A DNA stretch of 7,341 nucleotides, taken from NCBI GenBank assembly GCA_024643705.1, contig JAHEML010000171.1, forward strand, positions 1-7,341. The letters are read 5' to 3'. Positions 1 through 5,809 of the stretch are shown one piece after another (positions within the stretch are counted from its first letter, which is position 1; each line of letters begins with the position of its first letter). The DNA is from Caldilineaceae bacterium. Lineage in GTDB: Bacteria; Chloroflexota; Anaerolineae; Caldilineales; Caldilineaceae. Made by a program: the position numbers and the translations under genes. A model generated the notes under the pieces. The model saw only the letters and a list, made by a program, of their open reading frames with translations, made no database searches and was not told where the DNA came from.

Positions 1-310
1 AGATATATTCAAAGAGAACATAGTAGCCCCAAAAGAGAACAAAATTGATAAGGGCGTAGAGGGCCATCACAAATCCGCCAAACCAGCTTGGCGGATTGTC
101 ACCCATCAGGACATCCAAGGTCATGTCGCCAAAAATCGCCAAAGCGATCAGCACAAGTAGATTGAGCAGGAGAACAGATACGGTCAGGATAATGGTGTCG
201 ATGAGCGCGGCGATAAAACGGTTGCCGATGCCAGCAATTTCGTAGGCAAAGGCAACGCTTTCCGGTGTGTCAACCGTGTACGACTGCTCCAACGTTGGAT
301 GTTCGGCCAT
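1..310 (-). CDS. RDD family membrane protein (N-terminal part, runs off the window)
   Basis: An open frame starts at the ATG whose complement is 308-310 and continues past base 1, giving the first 103 residues. The protein begins with a short polar segment (MAEHPTLEQSYTVDTPESV). It then carries the RDD signature around residues 26-41, AGIGNRFIAALIDTII, with the defining Arg31 and Asp38. A long hydrophobic segment follows (about 39-60) and a second from about 80 to 100. The RDD family consists of small multi-pass inner-membrane proteins of mostly unknown function, some implicated in ion or compatible-solute transport; the second conserved Asp would lie outside the window. A modest Shine-Dalgarno-like AGGGA sits just upstream on the minus strand. 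It is divergent from the SpoIIM-family gene, with only 34 bp between the start codons. The family call is firm; the substrate or role is unknown. Confidence 0.82.
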   Translation of the reverse strand, partial: MAEHPTLEQSYTVDTPESVAFAYEIAGIGNRFIAALIDTIILTVSVLLLNLLVLIALAIFGDMTLDVLMGDNPPSWFGGFVMALYALINFVLFWGYYVLFEYI

Positions 311-344
311 TGGGGTCCCTGCTGTTTGGTGATAAGATTGGCTG

Positions 345-1310
345 ATGAATATCGAGACATTGATCGCAAAAGAGAAAGATGGATGGGCTAAGCTTGAGAC
401 GCTGACCAAACGCACCCGGGGCAATGCTGAGGCGCTTTCCCAGGCCGATCTCTACGAGTTGGGGCGTCTCTATCAAATTGCCACTTCGGACCTGGCGCTG
501 GCTCAGCGCGACTTCCCCAATCACCCCACCACCCGCTATCTCAATCAGTTGGTGGGGCGCACCCATGCTGTCCTCTACCGAGACGAAGCCCTGCGCTGGC
601 AGCAGCTACGTCGTTTCTATCAGCAGAGCTTTCCCCAGCTCTACCGGCGACTGTTGCCCTATACGGCGGCTTCGCTCGTTCTCTTTCTGCTGCCCGCCTT
701 GATCGGATTTTTTGTGGTTTGGCAGGCGCCAGACTCGATCTATGTGTTGCTGGGCAACGAGATTGATCCTCTGGTGCAGACCGTGGAAGATGGACGGCTG
801 TGGACCGACATCGCGCCCAGCGTGCGTTCGGCTGCGGCCACCACAATTTTAACGAACAACATCGGTGTCATGTTCTACGCCTTCGCCGGTTCGCTCACCG
901 GCGGGCTGATGACCCTCTACATTCTGCTTTTTAACGGGATGAGCCTGGGTGCGATTTTTGGCCTGCTCCAATCCCACGGCATGAGCGCTGGCTTGGCCGA
1001 GTTTATCCTTGCCCACGGGCCAGTGGAACTGAGTGTGATCTTCCTCGCTGGTGGTTGCGGCCTTTTTGTGGCCGATGGCTTGCTCCGGCCTGGCCTGCTC
1101 ACCCGTCAGGCCGCTCTGGTGGAACGGGCCAAAATTGCTGTTCAACTGATACTCGGCTCGGTTCCCCTTCTTATCGGCGCAGGCTTGATCGAAGGTTTTA
1201 TCAGCCCCAGCGGGTTACCCTGGATTGTCAAGGCGGCTGTGGGGCTGGCGACGGGTTGGGCGCTTTATCGATATTGGATGACGACAGGGATTGGGAAATC
1301 GAGAGATTGA
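345..1310 (+). CDS. SpoIIM (stage II sporulation protein M) family membrane protein
   Basis: The 321-residue product has a soluble, helical, charged N-terminal region (1-102). About five to six hydrophobic segments follow, at roughly 104-126, 172-195, 197-212, 216-246, 265-285 and 290-310. Two hallmarks of the SpoIIM/DUF95 family are visible: HGPVELSVIFLAGGCGL at 224-240 and LIEGFISPS at 281-289. In Bacillus, SpoIIM belongs to the DMP complex that remodels peptidoglycan during engulfment. Homologues in non-sporulating bacteria usually sit with DUF58, RDD and MoxR genes and have no assigned function, so the name does not imply sporulation here. The ATG at 345 is the only sensible start; GGTGAT at 328-333 could pair with the 16S tail at a spacing of 11 nt. 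The stop (1308-1310) lies inside an 8-bp tandem repeat, GAGAGATT twice (1301-1316), with no clear terminator hairpin after it. Confidence 0.88.
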   Translation: MNIETLIAKEKDGWAKLETLTKRTRGNAEALSQADLYELGRLYQIATSDLALAQRDFPNHPTTRYLNQLVGRTHAVLYRDEALRWQQLRRFYQQSFPQLYRRLLPYTAASLVLFLLPALIGFFVVWQAPDSIYVLLGNEIDPLVQTVEDGRLWTDIAPSVRSAAATTILTNNIGVMFYAFAGSLTGGLMTLYILLFNGMSLGAIFGLLQSHGMSAGLAEFILAHGPVELSVIFLAGGCGLFVADGLLRPGLLTRQAALVERAKIAVQLILGSVPLLIGAGLIEGFISPSGLPWIVKAAVGLATGWALYRYWMTTGIGKSRD

Positions 1311-1347
1311 GAGATTTGCTGGCGTGTTAACATCCAACTCCTCCGCT

Positions 1348-2667
1348 TCACAGCAACATCCGCGCCTTGATCTCCAAATATCGGTCAATCAAAGCCACGC
1401 TCAATTCGTCGGCAGGAACGTCAAGAGTCAACACCCCGTGGCGACGCAACTGTTCCAGCCGCACTTCACGCTCGTTCAGAAGACTCTCGGCTACGCTGCG
1501 TTGATAGAGGGCTGCCCCGTCGGCAATGGGCTGGCGCGCCATCTGCTCGACGGTGGGATCACGCATGGTGACCAGCAGCGGAAGGTGGCCCCGGCGCAGA
1601 CGCAGCATCCCCGCTACCAGGGCATCCGCGGCAACGCTGCCTGTGAGATCGCTGAAGACCAGCACCAGAGATCGTCGGCTTTGACGGCTGGCGAGATAGC
1701 CAAAGACCCGGCCATAATCCGGCTCTACTGGCTGGCCCTGCACCGCGTACAACAGCTCCAGCATGCGATGAAACTGCCCCTTGCCCGTACGGGGCGCTAG
1801 CCAACTCTGCACCTCATCGGCAAAGGTCATCACCCCCACCCGGTCGCTTTTCTGGGTTGCCACATAGGCCAGCAGCAGAACAGCGTTGATGGCATAATCC
1901 ATCTTTGCCACGTCTCCCACCGGGCTGCGCATCATCCGCCCCACATCCAGCAGAGCCACCAGATTCTGGCTGCGTTCGGTCTCAAATTCCATGGTAATGG
2001 GTTTGCCCCGGCGGGCGGTGGCCTTCCAGTTGATCTTGCGGTACTCGTCGTCGGGTTGATACTCCCGCATACGTTCAAACTCGGAGCCAGCACCCAGCAG
2101 CCGGGTGTTACGCAGGCCCAGCTCCCACAGCCGGTTCTTGCGCAAAAGCAGATCGTACTTCTTCACATCCACCAGGTTGGGGTAGACCTTGACAGGCCCA
2201 GCCGCGGGGAATGTGGCCTGGCGGCGTAGCAACCCCAACACCGAACCCCAACGCAGATGCAGATCGCCAAAGGCATAGTCTCCCCGACGGGGTGGACGCA
2301 GATAGTAGACGAGGGTTGTCGTGGCTTTGGGTGTGACCATGCCCGGCAAAATACGCTGTTCGTCGGAGATGGCAAAGGTGGGCGATGTCTCGTCCCGCAG
2401 CCAGACGGGCAACGGGCGCATCCCCCAGCCCAGGGTGATCGTCACCGCCACCCGATTCCACGCGGCCAACGAGAGGCGATCATCGTGACTGCGGACCACC
2501 TCCCAGGCAGAGGGTGGAGGCGTCATCTGCCAATCGGCCACCAGCAGAGCGCAGGCAAAGACAAACCACCCCCCCGCCAACCAAAGTGTGAGGGGAAAGA
2601 GTGTGGCAAGCCCCAAAAAGAGAGCCGTGATTGCAAGCAGGATGGTTCCGCGCAGAGTCAGTTGCAT
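1348..2667 (-). CDS. DUF58 domain-containing protein with degenerate VWA-like fold
   Basis: The 439-residue product opens with two adjacent membrane segments (about 8-28 and 29-46). A periplasmic or linker beta-rich region follows, and then the DUF58 core at residues 194-220, where GSEFERMREYQPDDEYR and KINWKATARR match the family pattern (G-x-E-F..R-x-Y-x-P-x-D-x-x-R-x-I-x-W). Downstream, LLDVGRMM at 239-246 occupies the place of the metal-binding DxSxS of von Willebrand A domains, but both serines are absent. VFSDLTG at 337-343 is a later strand of the same fold. DUF58 proteins are typically encoded beside MoxR AAA+ ATPases and are thought to work as their VWA-type partners in chaperone-like assembly. 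No MoxR gene is visible here; the neighbours are SpoIIM (convergent, 37 bp between stops) and a glycosidase upstream. No clear Shine-Dalgarno precedes the ATG, and a perfect hairpin ends about 10 nt before it. Confidence 0.88.
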   Translation of the reverse strand: MQLTLRGTILLAITALFLGLATLFPLTLWLAGGWFVFACALLVADWQMTPPPSAWEVVRSHDDRLSLAAWNRVAVTITLGWGMRPLPVWLRDETSPTFAISDEQRILPGMVTPKATTTLVYYLRPPRRGDYAFGDLHLRWGSVLGLLRRQATFPAAGPVKVYPNLVDVKKYDLLLRKNRLWELGLRNTRLLGAGSEFERMREYQPDDEYRKINWKATARRGKPITMEFETERSQNLVALLDVGRMMRSPVGDVAKMDYAINAVLLLAYVATQKSDRVGVMTFADEVQSWLAPRTGKGQFHRMLELLYAVQGQPVEPDYGRVFGYLASRQSRRSLVLVFSDLTGSVAADALVAGMLRLRRGHLPLLVTMRDPTVEQMARQPIADGAALYQRSVAESLLNEREVRLEQLRRHGVLTLDVPADELSVALIDRYLEIKARMLL

Positions 2668-2677
2668 CTACCGTTGA

Positions 2678-2712
2678 AAGAGTTGCCAGATTGATGAAAT
2701 CTGGCAACTCTT
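2678..2712 (-). terminator. 15-bp perfect hairpin between glucuronidase and DUF58 genes, possible terminator
   Basis: Bases 2678-2692 (AAGAGTTGCCAGATT) are the exact reverse complement of 2698-2712, with a 5-nt loop (GATGA on the plus strand). Read on the minus strand, the hairpin starts 28 nt after the glucuronidase stop and is followed by CTTTCAACGG, so the T-run is only three bases. It fits a transcription terminator for the glucuronidase, but a weak one by U-tract. Because it ends 10 nt before the DUF58 start codon, it could instead act as an attenuator or a translation-controlling structure, or be a dispersed palindromic repeat. Confidence 0.55.
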
Positions 2713-2740
2713 GTTCTCCATGATTGGTTCGGTTCTCTTC

Positions 2741-4528
2741 TCAACCCGCAGGCTTGTCCGACCCGGGCTGGCTCCAGCGCTCGTGGAGAAAATGGGCGGC
2801 CATCTTCGGCTGGCGATCCCGTGTGAAGACGCCCTTATGGTTCATGCTGGCGGCCCGCATCACACCTTGGGCTGTCTTGAAGTCGGCGAGGTTCCAGATG
2901 TGCAGCCCGGCCATAAAGGGACGCTCGGCCGCGGCGTCCAGGTAGCCCCGTAGAAATTCCACTTGGTACTCCTCGCTCCACATGTCCGGTGGATGGCTGT
3001 GGTTGCCTGCCAGGGTGTCTGCACCAAATTCGGTGATGATGATCGGTTTGCCCAGATGCGCATAGAGCGCATCCAATTCGTTCTTTAGCGCGGCCCGCCC
3101 CTCATCCAACTGGCCTGTTTGGCTGTACCAGCCGTAGTAGCGGTTGATGCAGGCCACATCCGCGCTTTCCAGCCACTCCACCGGGCCTCCGCCAATCCCG
3201 ACAAGCGTTACCAGTCGGGTGGGGTCTTGGGCGCGGCAGAGATCATAGAGTTCCTGGAAAAAGGCGGTGGTTGAGGGGTCCACCGGGGGCACTTTCGCCC
3301 CGGACATACGTTGCATGACATCGGCGGGCATAGGCTCGTTGGCGATGCTCCACATGACAACGCTGGGATGGTTCTTGTCCCTGGCGATCAGTTCGGCCAT
3401 TTGCTGCTTGCACATACGCAGACGTTCGGCAATGGCCTCTGCGCCCCCACCAAATTGCAGGCTGACGTTGGGGATTTCGTCGATGACCAAAATCCCCTCC
3501 CGATCCGCCATGCGCATCTGCTCTTCGGAATAGGGATAGTGGGCCGTACGGTAGGAGTTGGCCCCGACCCATTTCATGAGCGCATAATCTTTGACGGTGA
3601 CGGGTGTGTTGTCGCCCCGGCCAGAGATGGCAAAATCTTCGTGGCGGCCAAAGCCTTTCAGGAAGATAGGCTGGCCGTTGAGGAGAATTGTGCCGCCCTC
3701 TACGGCAATTGTGCGGATGCCCACCTCCAAAGAGTAGCGATCCAGGGGAGCAGCGTCGTCGCCCAAGGTCACTTCCAGCGGGTAAAGGTGGGGGTGACCC
3801 GGCCCCCACAGTTTGGCATCGGCAACCCGAATCTGGGCTTGCGCTGCTCCGTTATCGAAAATAAGCGAAGCTGTCTGCCCAGCCAGATGAATGCTACCGG
3901 ACGATTCCCCGCTGGCTTCTACCGCCACGCTGACAAGACCATCCGCGCCGTCGATCTCTGTTGTCACTGTCACATCCTGGATGTGGCTGGTGGGCACGGA
4001 ATAGAGATGCACAGCCCTGTGCAGCCCGGCGTAGGGGAAAAAGTCGAAGGTGGCCGCGGGGAACATGCGCATAAATGCGCCCAGGCCGCCCCGGGTATTC
4101 CCCGCGGGAACCCGGTTGGGCATCAGGTGATTTTCCACCTGCACCGCGATGGTGTTGGGCGCATCCCACCGCAATAGTGCGGTCACATCAAATTCAAAGG
4201 GCAGATGGCCCCCTTCGTGTCCACCGGCAAGGGAGCCGTTGACCCAGACCTTGGCCGCATAGTTGGCCGAGCCGACCCGTAGCATCACCCTGTCGCCCTG
4301 CCAGCCAGCGGGGACAAATGTCTTGGTCAGGTACCAGGCCACGCCCAGATAGTCGCGGATGTCGTCGTAGATGTCGTTCCAACTGGCGGGCACAGCCATG
4401 GGGCGGGCGTTGGCCAGACCGTTGAACCACCCCTCGGCTTCGCCCACTTCGCCCGGATCGATCTGAAAGTCCCAGATGTCCGAAAGATTGAGCATGTTGC
4501 GTTTGTCGTTCTGTTGTGGATATAGCAC
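2741..4528 (-). CDS. uidA: Beta-glucuronidase, glycoside hydrolase family 2
   Basis: The product hydrolyses beta-D-glucuronides, by homology, in the cytoplasm, since no signal peptide is seen. From the GTG start it has 595 residues, close to the roughly 603 of E. coli UidA. Order: jelly-roll sugar-binding domain (about 1-160), immunoglobulin-like sandwich (about 165-260), TIM barrel (about 262-585). Visible motifs are GFGRHED (292-298), NSYRTAHYPY (324-333), the acid/base glutamate in NEP (Glu398), NRYYGWY (462-468), the nucleophile in ITEFG (Glu500), and Asn563-x-Lys565 in MNHKGVFTRDR, the pair that recognises the glucuronate carboxylate. That pair favours glucuronidase over galactosidase. 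The GTG (4526-4528) is preferred over an upstream TTG at 4577-4579 because AGGAG lies 7 nt before it and the new N-terminus, MLYPQQNDKR, matches the start of UidA. Compared with UidA recalled from memory, the segment before LIARDK is about 15 residues shorter and the stretch after NEP about 15 longer. The gene is divergent from a DapA-like gene, suggesting hexuronide catabolism. Confidence 0.93.
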   Translation of the reverse strand: MLYPQQNDKRNMLNLSDIWDFQIDPGEVGEAEGWFNGLANARPMAVPASWNDIYDDIRDYLGVAWYLTKTFVPAGWQGDRVMLRVGSANYAAKVWVNGSLAGGHEGGHLPFEFDVTALLRWDAPNTIAVQVENHLMPNRVPAGNTRGGLGAFMRMFPAATFDFFPYAGLHRAVHLYSVPTSHIQDVTVTTEIDGADGLVSVAVEASGESSGSIHLAGQTASLIFDNGAAQAQIRVADAKLWGPGHPHLYPLEVTLGDDAAPLDRYSLEVGIRTIAVEGGTILLNGQPIFLKGFGRHEDFAISGRGDNTPVTVKDYALMKWVGANSYRTAHYPYSEEQMRMADREGILVIDEIPNVSLQFGGGAEAIAERLRMCKQQMAELIARDKNHPSVVMWSIANEPMPADVMQRMSGAKVPPVDPSTTAFFQELYDLCRAQDPTRLVTLVGIGGGPVEWLESADVACINRYYGWYSQTGQLDEGRAALKNELDALYAHLGKPIIITEFGADTLAGNHSHPPDMWSEEYQVEFLRGYLDAAAERPFMAGLHIWNLADFKTAQGVMRAASMNHKGVFTRDRQPKMAAHFLHERWSQPGSDKPAG

Positions 4529-4568
4529 GGGTTTGCTCCTGTGGGGTTGTTCTGGATTGTTAGGGTTT

Positions 4569-4598
4569 AGTATAGGCAACCGTGGACGTTTAGGCGAA
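4569..4598 (-). promoter_or_regulatory. Candidate promoter for the beta-glucuronidase gene
   Basis: On the minus strand TATACT (4574-4569) matches five of six bases of the TATAAT -10 box and sits about 40 nt upstream of the GTG start. The -35 region is weak: TTCGCC at 4598-4593 with an 18-bp spacer matches only three of six. The AT-rich gap and position fit, but the assignment rests mainly on the -10 box. The miniature element begins about 15 bp further upstream. Confidence 0.38.
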
Positions 4599-4604
4599 TT
4601 TTAA

Positions 4605-4612
4605 CGGTGTAC
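4605..4612. repeat. Left copy of 8-bp target-site duplication (CGGTGTAC)
   Basis: CGGTGTAC here is repeated exactly at 4716-4723, and each copy directly abuts one end of the inverted-repeat element at 4613-4715. The bases beyond the two copies differ, so the duplication is exactly 8 bp. This is what a transposition event leaves. Confidence 0.8.
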
Positions 4613-4715
4613 GTAACTACCTACCCCCACTCAGCCTCCCCCAGACTGGGGGAGGAGCCAATCCAGTTCCCTCCCCAAAATGGGGAGGGTTAGGGTGGGG
4701 TTGCTTGGTAGTTAC
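4613..4715. mobile_element. 103-bp MITE-like palindromic element (probable IS66-type ends)
   Basis: The element starts GTAACTACC (4613-4621) and ends with its exact reverse complement GGTAGTTAC (4707-4715). Inside are two G/C-run hairpins: a 9-bp stem at 4635-4643/4647-4655 (CCTCCCCCA/TGGGGGAGG) and a 9-bp stem at 4669-4677/4681-4689 (CCCTCCCCA/TGGGGAGGG, loop AAA). The arms inside the terminal repeats also pair imperfectly (ACCCCCAC against GTGGGGTT), so the whole unit could fold as a branched cruciform. It has no coding capacity and is flanked by an exact 8-bp direct repeat. IS66-family elements generally have ends beginning GTAA and make 8-bp duplications, so an IS66-type transposase is the likeliest mobiliser; this is inference from the ends only. 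It sits between two outward-facing promoter candidates. Confidence 0.82.
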
Positions 4716-4723
4716 CGGTGTAC
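4716..4723. repeat. Right copy of 8-bp target-site duplication (CGGTGTAC)
   Basis: This is an exact copy of 4605-4612 and directly abuts the right terminal inverted repeat of the miniature element. Confidence 0.8.
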
Positions 4724-4763
4724 TATCATCGATTCGTCCGTTTGTTCTGTATTGATTCTTGCG

Positions 4764-4792
4764 TTGCCATCTTTTCGGGCTGGTGATACACT
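4764..4792 (+). promoter_or_regulatory. Candidate extended -10 promoter for the DapA-like gene
   Basis: TTGCCA (4764-4769) matches five of six bases of the -35 consensus. After a 17-bp spacer comes TACACT (4787-4792), four of six for the -10 box, preceded by TGA (4784-4786), which is an extended -10 TGn motif. Transcription would start near 4799, leaving a leader of about 33 nt that contains the Shine-Dalgarno AAGGAG (4817-4822), 9 nt before the ATG. Confidence 0.48.
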
Positions 4793-4831
4793 GCCCCAGA
4801 CGGCTTCCATCCACCCAAGGAGAAAACCCTA

Positions 4832-5740
4832 ATGGCTCGATTCGACCATCTCAAAGGCGTCTTTGGCTTGCTGCCCACCCCCTACCAAGACGATCTGGAA
4901 ATCCACATCCCCGACCTGCGCGCATCCGCCGACTTTTGTTGTCGCAGCGGACAGCATGGGATCGTCTGGCCGGTGATGGTAGGCGAATTCTACTTTCTGG
5001 GCGAGCAGGAACGGGTGCGCGGCCTGAACGAGGTGATGGATGCCATCGACGGACGGCTGCCCCTGATTTTCGGCTGCTCCGGCGTCTCGGTTCCCCAAGT
5101 GCTCTACTTTGCCAGGGAAGCCCAGAAAGCCGGCGCAGATGCAATTATTGCCATGGCCCCGGCCCGCACCAACACCGCCACCGCCATCGACATGTACAAG
5201 CGCATGGCCGATGCCTTCGATGGGCCACTGGTGGTGCAAAACGCGGACGCCTATGCACCTCTCACCGGCGAGCAGATCGCGCAACTGGTGCAGGATGTGC
5301 CGTCGATTGAGTACATCAAAGAGGAACGGCAGCCAGGGCCAAAGCACATTGCCGAAGTTCACAAGCTGGTGGGGGATCAGGTGAAGACAATTTTCGGCGG
5401 CGCGGCGGGTAAAGTACTGCCAGACGAATACATTCGGGGCGCAAATGGGTGCATGCCCGCCTGCGAGATCGCAGATCTGCTGGCCCAGGTGATGGAACTG
5501 CTCTGGGATGGGGACGAGGATGGCGCGCGGGAACTACACCGACGTCTGCTACCTCTGATTATCCTGGAAAATCACGCCTTCATGCGTTACATTCTCAAAC
5601 GCCGGGGGGTCTTCACCTCCACCGTGGAGCGCGCGCCCGCGGGCAAGCAAGCCCTGGATGCGGACGACAGGCGGGAGATCACCCGGCTGATTGCGGCGAT
5701 TGAAAAGGATGTAAAGAGTTATCCCTTTGGTGAAGAATGA
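4832..5740 (+). CDS. Dihydrodipicolinate synthase / N-acetylneuraminate lyase superfamily protein (divergent active site)
   Basis: The 302-residue product is full length for class I (Schiff-base) TIM-barrel lyases of the DapA/NanA superfamily. The N-terminal GVFGLLPTPY (9-18) and the C-terminal helical region are typical. The Schiff-base lysine is Lys163 in SIEYIKEER. Two usual catalytic elements are changed. The GTTGE motif of DapA is replaced by PVMVGE (47-52), losing the Thr pair, and the Tyr of the Y-N-x-P motif is a glutamine (Gln136 in VVQNADA). Authentic 4-hydroxy-tetrahydrodipicolinate synthase activity is therefore unlikely; a sugar-acid aldolase or dehydratase is possible. The start is well supported by AAGGAG 9 nt upstream. 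Its position divergent from a beta-glucuronidase hints at hexuronate or ketodeoxy-sugar-acid metabolism, which is inference. The promoter of the next gene begins only 5 nt after the stop, and no terminator separates them. Confidence 0.87.
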   Translation: MARFDHLKGVFGLLPTPYQDDLEIHIPDLRASADFCCRSGQHGIVWPVMVGEFYFLGEQERVRGLNEVMDAIDGRLPLIFGCSGVSVPQVLYFAREAQKAGADAIIAMAPARTNTATAIDMYKRMADAFDGPLVVQNADAYAPLTGEQIAQLVQDVPSIEYIKEERQPGPKHIAEVHKLVGDQVKTIFGGAAGKVLPDEYIRGANGCMPACEIADLLAQVMELLWDGDEDGARELHRRLLPLIILENHAFMRYILKRRGVFTSTVERAPAGKQALDADDRREITRLIAAIEKDVKSYPFGEE

Positions 5741-5745
5741 GCCGA

Positions 5746-5774
5746 TTGACACCCCCTCCATTTTGGAGTAGGAT
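5746..5774 (+). promoter_or_regulatory. Near-consensus promoter of the toxin-antitoxin operon
   Basis: A perfect TTGACA -35 box (5746-5751) is followed after exactly 17 bp by TAGGAT (5769-5774), four of six for the -10 box. It lies just after the DapA-like stop and about 36 nt before the antitoxin ATG. This placement argues against the in-frame TTG at 5774 as a start codon, because it would fall inside the -10 box. Confidence 0.62.
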
Positions 5775-5779
5775 TGGAG
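5756..5779. promoter_or_regulatory. Candidate autoregulatory operator: TGGAG half-sites
   Basis: CTCCA (5756-5760) and TGGAG (5764-5768) form an inverted repeat with a TTT centre, placed exactly between the -35 and -10 boxes. TTGGAG recurs at 5763-5768 and 5774-5779, an 11-bp step of about one helical turn. Ribbon-helix-helix repressors bind short repeated half-sites at such spacing, and the next gene encodes a protein with that type of N-terminus. Binding is inferred, not shown. Confidence 0.42.
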
Positions 5780-5809
5780 CACCACGCCACAATCGATGGG
5801 AGGTATTCT

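Noticed and set aside
345..1310. Evidence that the host forms endospores
   Set aside because: SpoIIM-family genes beside RDD and DUF58 genes are widespread in non-sporulating bacteria, and no other sporulation gene is visible.
1301..1316. 8-bp tandem repeat GAGAGATT at the SpoIIM stop as a regulatory site or attachment site
   Set aside because: Two copies of a simple purine-rich octamer are within chance expectation and no structure is associated.
1291..1800. 169-codon plus-strand open frame overlapping the SpoIIM end and antisense to DUF58
   Set aside because: The composition is shadow-like, no family resemblance is seen, and the opposite strand is a confident gene.
3311..4177. 288-codon plus-strand open frame opposite the glucuronidase gene
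   Set aside because: It lies wholly antisense to a gene with clear catalytic motifs, shows no recognisable domain, and reflects the low stop frequency of GC-rich DNA.
4613..4715. Intrinsic terminator for either flanking gene
   Set aside because: It lies upstream of both divergent starts, so it cannot end either transcript; terminal repeats and target duplication explain it better.
4617..4814. 65-codon minus-strand open frame across the miniature element
   Set aside because: Much of its translation comes from the palindromic G/C runs of the element; it is a common spurious product of such repeats.
4829..5362. 177-codon minus-strand open frame opposite the DapA-like gene
   Set aside because: The translation is a mirror of the real frame with no domain features, and the plus-strand gene has a strong ribosome site and the family motifs.
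5774..5809. N-terminal extension of the antitoxin from TTG
   Set aside because: It would begin inside the -10 box and has no ribosome site, whereas the ATG at 5810 follows GGGAGG.
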